NCBI GenBank assembly: GCA_964617565.1
Contig: CAZTYH010000002.1
Span: forward strand, 1-64,000
Origin: JAKJGV01 sp964617565
GTDB taxonomy: Bacteria; Verrucomicrobiota; Kiritimatiellia; CAIQIC01; JAGNIJ01
Length of the DNA stretch: 64,000 bases
Direction: 5' to 3'
The translations under genes were made by a program, and so were the position numbers. Positions 58,149-64,000 of this stretch are shown piece after piece. The notes under the pieces are model-generated. The model was not told where the DNA came from. It made no database searches and saw only the letters and a list, made by a program, of their open reading frames with translations. The number at the start of each line of letters is the position of its first letter. Positions within the stretch are counted from its first letter, which is position 1.

Positions 58149-58170
58149 AAAAGCATACTGGTATGCTTTT
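58149..58170. promoter_or_regulatory. 22-bp palindromic operator candidate
   Basis: AAAAGCATAC-TG-GTATGCTTTT is perfectly symmetric around a 2-bp centre and lies 36 bp upstream of the GntR/LacI hybrid start. Symmetric AT-edged half-sites are typical for GntR-family dimers. It may also overlap the -10 region of the regulator gene. Confidence 0.65.
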
Positions 58171-58185
58171 CGGAAGTAAAGAGTC

Positions 58186-58362
58186 TTACATGCCAAACAG
58201 GAAACAGGCCAGGAGCAGAAGCAATCCGGCCAGCGCCTCGTAGAGGGCAATTTTCTTCACGTTCAGGCCGGGCACGAGACGCTGCCAGAAATTCAGTCCC
58301 CACAGGTCTATCGCCGCATCCACCAGCATCGCAACCCCGACCCAGAAGATAATGCGCCACAT
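58186..58362 (-). CDS. 58-residue two-helix membrane protein
   Basis: This frame encodes 58 residues: MWRIIFWVGVAMLVDAAIDL, a short loop WGLNFWQRLVPGLNVKK, then ALYEALAGLLLLLACFLFGM. Two transmembrane helices with a positive loop of about 18 residues are evident. The start lies 9 bp after the stop of the zinc-ribbon gene on the same strand. The stop lies 16 bp from the palindromic operator. The function is unknown. Confidence 0.55.
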   Translation of the reverse strand: MWRIIFWVGVAMLVDAAIDLWGLNFWQRLVPGLNVKKIALYEALAGLLLLLACFLFGM

Positions 58363-58371
58363 GTAAACCCC

Positions 58372-58659
58372 TTACCCTCTCCCCAGCAAACCCCTTGGCG
58401 CTGAACGAAGGGCCGGCGCCGGCGCGGCCGCTCGCTGCGGTTTGCGTGGCTGTGCCTTTGCTGCCGCAGCGCGTAAAGCCGCCAAAGGCCCTGCCTTAAC
58501 CTCCCGCGTACCGCACGATTCGCCGCAGGCCATGCAGCGGAACTCGTAAAGCTCCGCGTTCGGCAACACCAGCAACAGGCGCTCCCGGACAGGCCGTGCC
58601 GTGCGGCAGCGCGGACAAAACAGCTCGGATGCGCTCAAGTTCTTGAATTGCTCGTTCAT
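58372..58659 (-). CDS. small zinc-ribbon protein
   Basis: The 95-residue cytoplasmic protein starts MNEQFKNLSASELFCPRC. Two Cys pairs (CPRC near residue 15 and CMACGESC near 42) form a zinc ribbon. It is followed by a Lys/Arg/Ala/Pro-rich tail (AAAAKAQPRKPQRAAAPA) suggestive of nucleic-acid binding. ATG 58659 is chosen; an in-frame ATG three codons upstream is possible. It forms an operon with the small membrane protein. No exact family is recognised. Confidence 0.65.
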   Translation of the reverse strand: MNEQFKNLSASELFCPRCRTARPVRERLLLVLPNAELYEFRCMACGESCGTREVKAGPLAALRAAAAKAQPRKPQRAAAPAPALRSAPRGLLGRG

Positions 58660-58826
58660 TGCGCACATGTTTCCAATGGCTGGACAAAATGGAAGAAAAA
58701 AATCCATAGTTTGGACTTGTCCGCCCGGCGATCCACGATTAGAGTCCCGACCTTGCGGGCGTTCAGGCCGGAACAAATCCGCCGCCTTTGCTGGCTTCGC
58801 AAAAGGGAAAAAGAGGTGAAGAAAAA

Positions 58827-60626
58827 ATGACTGCGACAAAGAACCAGGGACTGCTGCAGTGGGTGGCCGAAGCGGAAAAATTGCTAACGCCCGACCGGGT
58901 CTATTGGTGTGATGGATCAAAGGCGGAGTATGAGCGTCTACTGGAAGAAATGGTCGCGGGCGGACACGCGGAACGGCTGGATCAGAAGCGCTGGCCGGGA
59001 TGCTACCACTTCCGTTCTGACCCAAGCGATGTAGCGCGTGCCGAGCAAAGAACGTTTGTCTGCGCGGCCACAAAGGAAGACGCAGGTCCAAGCAACAACT
59101 GGATGGATCCGGCGGAAATGAAGGCGCTCATGCGCAAGTCCTATGCGGGCTGCATGAAGGGGCGCACGATGTATATCATCCCCTACAGCATGGGTCCCAT
59201 CGGAAGCCCCATCGCGAAAATCGGTATCGAGATCACGGATTCTCCCTACGTTGTCGTCAACATGCACATCATGACCCGCGTGGGAACGAAGGTGCTCGAG
59301 ACGCTGGGAGACAGCGATGATTTCGTCCGCGCGCTGCACTCGGTCGGCGCGCCGTTGCAACCGGGCCAGAAGGATGCGCCGTGGCCCTGCAATCCCGATG
59401 TAAACCAGAAATTCATTACGCATTTCCCGGAAACACGCGAGATCTGGTCCTATGGCTCCGGTTATGGCGGAAATGCGTTGCTCGGAAAGAAATGTCATGC
59501 CCTCCGTATCGCCTCCGTGCAGGCGCGCGACGAAGGCTGGCTGGCCGAGCACATGCTCATCGTCAAGCTCACCAATCCAAAGGGCAAGGTCATTTATGTC
59601 GCTGCCGCGTTCCCCTCGCAGTGCGGCAAGACCAACTTCGCGATGCTGGAACCAACCATCCCCGGATGGAAAGTCGAAACAATCGGCGACGATATCTGCT
59701 GGATGAAACGAAGCCCCGACGGCCAGTGGCGCGCCATCAACCCGGAATCCGGATTCTTCGGCGTCGCGCCGGGCACCAGCATGAGCAGTAATCCGAACGC
59801 GATGCGGACCATCAACCGCAACACGATATTCACAAACTGCCTGCTGACACCCGAAGGCGATGTGTGGTGGGAAGACAAGGACGGTCCGCCACCCGCGAAA
59901 GGCATTGACTGGAAAGGGAACGAATGGACGCCGGATTCGGGAAACAAGGGCGCCCATCCGAATGCGCGTTTCACCGCGCCGGCCAGTCAGTGCCCGGTAA
60001 TCGCGCCCGAATGGGAAGACCCGGCCGGTGTGCCGATTTCAGCCATCCTTTTCGGAGGCCGCCGCGCGTCTGTCATTCCTCTCATCACGGAAGCTTTCGA
60101 CTGGCAGCACGGTGTGTTTCTCGGCTCGATTATGGGCAGCGAAATGACCGCCGCCGCGTTCGGAACGGTCGGACAACTCCGCCGCGACCCGATGGCGATG
60201 CTTCCTTTCACCGGCTACAACATGGGCGACTACCTCGCCCACTGGCTCAAGGTCGGCAAGGCGAGCGATGCCGCGAAACTTCCCCGCATCTATTACGTTA
60301 ACTGGTTCCGCAAGACGGCCGACGGCAAATGGCTCTGGCCCGGCTTCGGCGATAACAGTCGCGTGCTGAAGTGGATATTCGAGCGCGTTTCGGGCGAAGG
60401 GAAAGCCATCGAAACGCCGATCGGCAATATGCCGACACCCGACGCGCTGGATCTGAACGGTCTGGATATGGCCGCCGAAGACGTGACGGAATTGCTGTCC
60501 GTGGACAAGCCGGCATGGACCAGGGAAGTACCGAGCATTCGCGAGCATTACGCCCAGTTCGGCAACCGACTGCCAAAGGCTTTGAGCGAGGAGCTCGAAA
60601 AACTCGAAGCACGATTGAAGAAATAA
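58827..60626 (+). CDS. pckG: phosphoenolpyruvate carboxykinase (GTP)
   Basis: This is the GTP-dependent PEPCK converting oxaloacetate to phosphoenolpyruvate in gluconeogenesis, or the reverse in anaerobic carboxylation. The 599-residue size is normal. Motifs are [12 protein letters not shown], the P-loop [12 protein letters not shown] (usually PSACGKTN), GDDICWMK, the [16 protein letters not shown] loop and [18 protein letters not shown], then [20 protein letters not shown] about eight bases before ATG 58827 supports the start. The divergent zinc-ribbon gene lies upstream. It is followed by a repeat-rich terminator and the thioredoxin genes. Confidence 0.96.
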   Translation: MTATKNQGLLQWVAEAEKLLTPDRVYWCDGSKAEYERLLEEMVAGGHAERLDQKRWPGCYHFRSDPSDVARAEQRTFVCAATKEDAGPSNNWMDPAEMKALMRKSYAGCMKGRTMYIIPYSMGPIGSPIAKIGIEITDSPYVVVNMHIMTRVGTKVLETLGDSDDFVRALHSVGAPLQPGQKDAPWPCNPDVNQKFITHFPETREIWSYGSGYGGNALLGKKCHALRIASVQARDEGWLAEHMLIVKLTNPKGKVIYVAAAFPSQCGKTNFAMLEPTIPGWKVETIGDDICWMKRSPDGQWRAINPESGFFGVAPGTSMSSNPNAMRTINRNTIFTNCLLTPEGDVWWEDKDGPPPAKGIDWKGNEWTPDSGNKGAHPNARFTAPASQCPVIAPEWEDPAGVPISAILFGGRRASVIPLITEAFDWQHGVFLGSIMGSEMTAAAFGTVGQLRRDPMAMLPFTGYNMGDYLAHWLKVGKASDAAKLPRIYYVNWFRKTADGKWLWPGFGDNSRVLKWIFERVSGEGKAIETPIGNMPTPDALDLNGLDMAAEDVTELLSVDKPAWTREVPSIREHYAQFGNRLPKALSEELEKLEARLKK

Positions 60627-60633
60627 GGCATGT

Positions 60634-60677
60634 CCTCACCCCGCACTCTCTCCCTCCGGGAGAGGGTCGGGGTGAGG
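60634..60677. terminator. nested inverted repeat between convergent genes
   Basis: Outer arms CCTCACCCCG (60634-60643) and CGGGGTGAGG (60668-60677) enclose an inner CTCTCCC/GGGAGAG hairpin. The sequence is of the widespread CCCTCACCCC...CCCTCTCCC type seen as a dispersed element in many bacteria and metagenomes. It sits between the pckG stop and the convergent thioredoxin-like gene and could end transcription on both sides. Confidence 0.65.
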
Positions 60678-60691
60678 GGTTTCCCAAACTC

Positions 60692-61222
60692 TTACTTCCC
60701 CGCGCCTCGCGCCTTCAATTGCTCAATGCGCGACTTCTCTGCGCCCGACGATGATCCACTCGGCGCCGGGATATTGTTCTTTGCGCGGTGCGGATCTATG
60801 TAGCCCTGCAGATGCTCAACATACTTCTCCGCGCCGCCAGCCTGGTAACCGGTTTGCGCAACCGTTTCTCCGCTCGGACTCAGAATCAGGATCGTGGGAA
60901 AGCCGCGCACTCCATATTGCTTCATCAACGCCTCGTTCTGCTCCTGCAGGCTCTTCTTGAGCTGCTTTCTGCGGGGAAAATCAATTGTCACAGCAACCAG
61001 ATTATCCTCCGCATACTGCTTGAAGGCCTTCTTGCTGAAAACCTCTTCGTCGAGCTTTATGCACCAGCCGCACCAGTCCGATCCCGTGAAGTTAATCAGG
61101 AGATAGCGATTGGAATCCTGGGCCATCTCTTTCGCCTTTTCGAAATCCGTCTCCCACTTTTCAGCGACAGAGGCCGAGACGAAGGTTAAAAAAACCAATG
61201 CCATGCACCACATTGTTTTCAT
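60692..61222 (-). CDS. exported thioredoxin-like protein (thioredoxin_7 type)
   Basis: The 176-residue product has a signal peptide (VFLTFVSASVAE, about residue 21). It has a thioredoxin fold with the CxxC motif WCGWC (Cys51, Cys54) and the cis-proline in GFPTILILSP. Similar proteins (DUF899/thioredoxin_7) act in periplasmic thiol reduction, or in dithiol handling of extracytoplasmic proteins. A close paralogue is the next gene upstream on the strand (47 bp away), so this pair arose by tandem duplication. Confidence 0.88.
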   Translation of the reverse strand: MKTMWCMALVFLTFVSASVAEKWETDFEKAKEMAQDSNRYLLINFTGSDWCGWCIKLDEEVFSKKAFKQYAEDNLVAVTIDFPRRKQLKKSLQEQNEALMKQYGVRGFPTILILSPSGETVAQTGYQAGGAEKYVEHLQGYIDPHRAKNNIPAPSGSSSGAEKSRIEQLKARGAGK

Positions 61223-61268
61223 GGGTTATTTCTCCGCTGCTTCAGGTTGTCGTTTCGATCACAAATTA

Positions 61269-61973
61269 TTAATCCATCAAAAGCCCCGCCGCTTCCCATT
61301 CCTTTATTACACTGCGGGGAACGCCCCGTGTGGAGCGGCGCTTCACTTTTACGGGCGCTGAAACAGATGCCGGTTCGACCGCCTCGACAACGGCAACCTC
61401 TTCGGCAACGGGTTTTGCGGCCTCGGGCTCTTTCTGTGCAGGCTTTGCAATTTCTGCCTTGGGCTTCGCCGGTTTGGCAACGGCCGCCCTGGTTTTTCTT
61501 TTCATGACGACGCTCTGCTCGGCGCGGTGAGGATCAATATAACTTTTAAGATGCGCCACATACGGGTCCGGCCCACCCCTCTGATATCCCGTTTTTGCAA
61601 TCAAATCGCCGTTTGGACTCAATATGAGGATGGTTGGCAGAGAGCGTATTCCGTATTGATGCAGCAGTGCATCGTTTTGCGCTTTCAGATTTTCGGCCAA
61701 GTGCGTCCGCTTCGGGAAATCAATCATCACCATGAGAAGATTTTCGTCGGCATACTGCCTGAACGCGGGCTTATCGAAGACTTCTTTCTCAAGCTTCACA
61801 CACCAATGACACCAATCCGACCCGGTGAAATTGACGAGCATATAGCGACCGGACTCTTTCGCCTGAGCCCTCGCCTTATTGAAGTCTGTCTCCCACGCGT
61901 TGTCAGCGACCACCTGGCAGACAGCCAGCGTAATGAGCAACAGGGCCGTAAAGAGTCGCTTAGTTCTTCTCAC
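61269..61973 (-). CDS. exported thioredoxin-like protein with Ala/Pro/Lys-rich tail
   Basis: The 234-residue paralogue has a signal peptide ending near VCQVVAD and thioredoxin motif WCHWC (Cys55, Cys58), then RSLPTILILSP with the cis-proline. Residues about 155-215 are a low-complexity tail (AAVAKPAKPKAEIAKPAQ, EAAKPVAEEVAVVEAVEP) and a terminal basic helix (VPRSVIKEWEAAGLLMD). The tail may interact with the envelope. The two genes are likely co-transcribed. Confidence 0.85.
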   Translation of the reverse strand: MRRTKRLFTALLLITLAVCQVVADNAWETDFNKARAQAKESGRYMLVNFTGSDWCHWCVKLEKEVFDKPAFRQYADENLLMVMIDFPKRTHLAENLKAQNDALLHQYGIRSLPTILILSPNGDLIAKTGYQRGGPDPYVAHLKSYIDPHRAEQSVVMKRKTRAAVAKPAKPKAEIAKPAQKEPEAAKPVAEEVAVVEAVEPASVSAPVKVKRRSTRGVPRSVIKEWEAAGLLMD

Positions 61974-62172
61974 AAACCCATCCTCCGCATTACACAGCCA
62001 TTACCCCCGTAATGTAAGGGCTTTCGGCCCCTGAAGCAATGCGTACCGTTCGTATTTCCTCGATTTTTACGCTGTTTGCAACCTTCGCTGAGAAGCGGCG
62101 GCAAATGCTTCGAGTTAACATTTCCCCCTTATTTTCGTATTCTTCATAGGTTGCTTACCACAAGGAGGTCTT

Positions 62173-62790
62173 ATGGCCGTGGAGCTTGAACAGATCCTTC
62201 GTCCCATTGACCATCCGTACCCACCGTTCCCTCCGAAGTTCATGCAGGTCGCGAGCGGCGAAATGATGGTCATCCGGCAGGTCAACCGCGATGAGATCCC
62301 GGACATCCTGCCGTACGTGGAGCCGCTGCTCCACGTCGAGCGCGACTACTACGACATCGTCTCCGCGCGCGTCTACGCCGAGTTGCTCGGCTACTACCGG
62401 CATCGCGTGCAGGATGAATATGTCCTTGTCGCCCAACTCAACGGCGAACTCGCGGCGATCGTGAACGGGCGGTTTGTGGACAAAGACGTCGGCGTTTCGT
62501 TCCACACCCTCGCGCTGCGCCGCGGACTCCGCATCGGCGCGCACGCGTTCGCGGCAAAGATGGAATATCACCTCGACGTCGTCGGCCAGAAGGAAGTGCT
62601 GATCGTCGCCGAGTCGCCGATCGGATTCCGCCGCTGGATGATCGAGTACAAGCTTGAGAANNNNNNNNNNNNNNNNNNNNNNNNNNNNNNNNNNNNNNNN
62701 NNNNNNNNNNNNNNNNNNNNNNNNNNNNNNNNNNNNNNNNNNNNNNNNNNNNNNNNNNNNCAGCGGTGGAAAAACGAAGGGAAGGTGTAG
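62173..62790 (+). CDS. GNAT-like or unknown protein preceding a thiolase, interrupted by gap
   Basis: The readable N-terminal 162 residues start MAVELEQILRPIDHPYPPFP and have AAGGAGG (62162-62168) upstream. The region MMVIRQVNRDEIPDILPYVE, then VQDEYVLVAQLNGELAAIVN and VSFHTLALRRGLRIGAHAFA, has the order of an acetyltransferase-like (GNAT) domain, with a basic loop where acetyl-CoA pyrophosphate would bind, but the GNAT signature is not clean. The gap cuts the gene; the frame ending at 62790 (RWKNEGKV) may be its C-terminus. It is followed by the thiolase gene. The family call is tentative. Confidence 0.5.
   Translation: MAVELEQILRPIDHPYPPFPPKFMQVASGEMMVIRQVNRDEIPDILPYVEPLLHVERDYYDIVSARVYAELLGYYRHRVQDEYVLVAQLNGELAAIVNGRFVDKDVGVSFHTLALRRGLRIGAHAFAAKMEYHLDVVGQKEVLIVAESPIGFRRWMIEYKLEXXXXXXXXXXXXXXXXXXXXXXXXXXXXXXXXXXQRWKNEGKV
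62661..62760. other. assembly gap (100 N)
   Basis: The Ns interrupt the gene before the thiolase; the sequence distance is unknown and no end overlap is visible. Confidence 0.98.
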
Positions 62791-62792
62791 CC

Positions 62793-63968
62793 ATGCGCGA
62801 AGTCTATGTCATCGGCATCGGCATCACGAGCTTCTCGCGACTCGAATACCCGCTCTCCGAAATCGCGGCCTACCCCGCGATGATGGCGCTGAAGGACTGC
62901 GGGTTGGATAAGATTGACCACCTCTATGTCGCAAACATGGGCGCGGGGCGCGTCAGCGGTCAGACCGCGCTCGCCAGCGCAGTGGTGGACACGCTAAGCC
63001 TCACACCCGCCGGCGCGGAAACGATCGAAAACGGCCCTGCCTCCGGCGCCTCCGCGATCAAGCAAGGATTCATGGCGGTCGCTTCCGGCCTGCACGACGT
63101 CGTCCTCGTCACCGGCGCGGAACGCATGCGCGAAGTGAACAACCTGGAAGCCACGGATTTCATCGCGACGCTGACACATCCGATCGCGGAATACATCTAC
63201 GGCGTCACGCTGCCTTCGCTCGCGGCGATGTTCACTCGGCTGTACATGGACAAATACGGTGTGACTTCGCGGCATCTCGGCATGGTGGCGGTAAAAAACC
63301 ATGACAACGCAATGAACAATCCGTTCGCGCACCTGCACCAGCCGATCACGCTGGAAGGCATCCTCGAAGGCCCCGAAGCACTGACCAACAATCCGTTCGT
63401 CTCAGACCCGCTGCGGTTTTTCGACTTCTGCCCCGTCTCCGACGGCGGCGCGTGCGTGATCCTCGCGAGCAGGGAGGTCGCGGACAAGGTCAAGCGGCCG
63501 CGCATCCGGCTCGCGGGTGTCGGCCAAGCCACCGATACGCATGCGGTACACGAGCGCGAAAAACCGACGGATCTGCTCTCCGTGCGGCGGGCGGCGGAAC
63601 AGGCGATGAAGATGGCGGGCATCAAACCGTCCGATGTGGATGTCGCGGAACTGCACGATGCATTCACAATTCTCGAGATCGTCGAGAGCGAAGAAGTCGG
63701 CTTCTTCAAGAAAGGAGAGGGACACCTCGCGCTCGAAAAAGGAGAAACGCGGATCGGCGGGAAAATCCCGATCAATCCGTCCGGCGGCCTGAAGGCGAAA
63801 GGCCACCCCGTCGGCGCGACCGGACTCGGACAGGCGCATGAAATCGTGACACAGTTGCGCGGCGAAGCGAAGAAGCGGCAGGTTAAGGACGCGAAGATCG
63901 GCTTTACCTGCAACTTCGGTGGATTCGGAAACAACGTGGTGTGCTTGACGTTCAAGAGGGAGGATTGA
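62793..63968 (+). CDS. thiolase-fold protein without the nucleophilic cysteine
   Basis: The 391-residue protein is an archaeal/SCP2-type thiolase by its overall motifs: the initial MREVYVIGIGITSFSRL, ALKDCGLDKIDHLYVANMG, ASGASAIKQGFMAVASG, the histidine segments VAELHDAFTILE and AKGHPVGATGLGQ, and the terminal TCNFGGFGNNVV. However, the active-site segment reads ENGPASGAS where thiolases have a CASG-type Cys; Pro82 occupies that place and no Cys is near. It is therefore probably not an ordinary thiolase. The next gene begins like a DUF35 OB-fold zinc-ribbon partner, and such partners accompany these thiolases. The start ATG 62793 follows GAAGG. Confidence 0.85.
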   Translation: MREVYVIGIGITSFSRLEYPLSEIAAYPAMMALKDCGLDKIDHLYVANMGAGRVSGQTALASAVVDTLSLTPAGAETIENGPASGASAIKQGFMAVASGLHDVVLVTGAERMREVNNLEATDFIATLTHPIAEYIYGVTLPSLAAMFTRLYMDKYGVTSRHLGMVAVKNHDNAMNNPFAHLHQPITLEGILEGPEALTNNPFVSDPLRFFDFCPVSDGGACVILASREVADKVKRPRIRLAGVGQATDTHAVHEREKPTDLLSVRRAAEQAMKMAGIKPSDVDVAELHDAFTILEIVESEEVGFFKKGEGHLALEKGETRIGGKIPINPSGGLKAKGHPVGATGLGQAHEIVTQLRGEAKKRQVKDAKIGFTCNFGGFGNNVVCLTFKRED

Positions 63969-63971
63969 GCC

Positions 63972-64000
63972 ATGAACATGGAAATCTTCGCCTACAAATG
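63972..64000 (+). CDS. DUF35-like OB-fold/zinc-ribbon protein, 3' truncated by the window
   Basis: Only MNMEIFAYK followed by the first bases of a Cys codon is visible, starting 3 bp after the thiolase stop. DUF35 proteins paired with thiolases begin with a short strand then a YKC-type zinc knuckle, so the reading is consistent. The family is inferred from this start and the gene order only. Confidence 0.4.

Overview
The window is a GC-rich bacterial chromosome segment, almost certainly from a metagenome assembly: four 100-N spacers (39107-39206, 45348-45447, 51621-51720, 62661-62760) join contigs. The gene content suggests the PVC group, most likely a Kiritimatiellota or other Verrucomicrobiota lineage. 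The supporting features are a PEP-CTERM protein, an exported protein with type-3 thrombospondin-like calcium repeats, a DUF1573/rhodanese/MauE operon, an ExbB-ExbD-ExbD-vWA operon with TPR proteins, GTP-dependent PEP carboxykinase, and small CxxC zinc-ribbon proteins. This placement is inference; there is no rRNA gene to confirm it. I saw no tRNA, rRNA, CRISPR array, transposase or phage gene. No gene-free stretch exceeds 300 sequenced bases.

Layout. 1-4.4 kb: LemA plus an M48 protease with a fused zinc ribbon, dihydroorotase, then an FHA protein and a GspJ-like pseudopilin. 4.4-11 kb: a glycosyltransferase, exported proteins of unknown function, a KTSC-phospholipase D lipoprotein, and BON and TPR lipoproteins. 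11-18 kb: TatA, a lipoprotein, an EndoIII/MagIII-type glycosylase, an RNA-type beta-CASP hydrolase, Era, a TPP riboswitch in front of a PurM/HypE-like AIR synthase, IlvC and ParB. 18-24 kb: a Ste24-like protease, the potABCD polyamine transporter and an M28 peptidase. 24-29 kb: MauE/rhodanese/DUF1573 and a transmembrane Ser/Thr kinase. 29-34.6 kb: a sugar ABC importer without its ATPase, plus a GH3 glycosidase. 34.7-39.3 kb: a PEP-CTERM protein and two polytopic membrane proteins.

39.4-46.8 kb: a seven-gene minus-strand operon encoding exported TPR proteins, a nuclease-fold/TPR protein, ExbB, two ExbD proteins, and a protein that joins a TonB/TolA-type transmembrane helix to a von Willebrand A domain. 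This is the best candidate for a poorly described envelope machine. 46.9-52.3 kb: two receiver proteins, a CoaB-only ligase, a calcium-repeat protein and a TPM lipoprotein whose first codons lie in a 54-bp AT-rich palindrome. 52.4-58.4 kb: a methyltransferase, a LacI-type sensor domain without a DNA-binding head, YgeY, a fold-type-II PLP enzyme and a GntR/LacI hybrid regulator with its likely operator. 58.4-64 kb: a zinc-ribbon protein, PEP carboxykinase, two thioredoxin-like exported proteins, and the start of an acyl-CoA cluster: a protein of unknown fold, a thiolase whose nucleophilic Cys is Pro, and a DUF35-like start.

Operons are tight; many adjacent genes overlap by ATGA. Promoters resemble sigma-70 boxes. 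All names rest on motif recognition by eye, without database searches.
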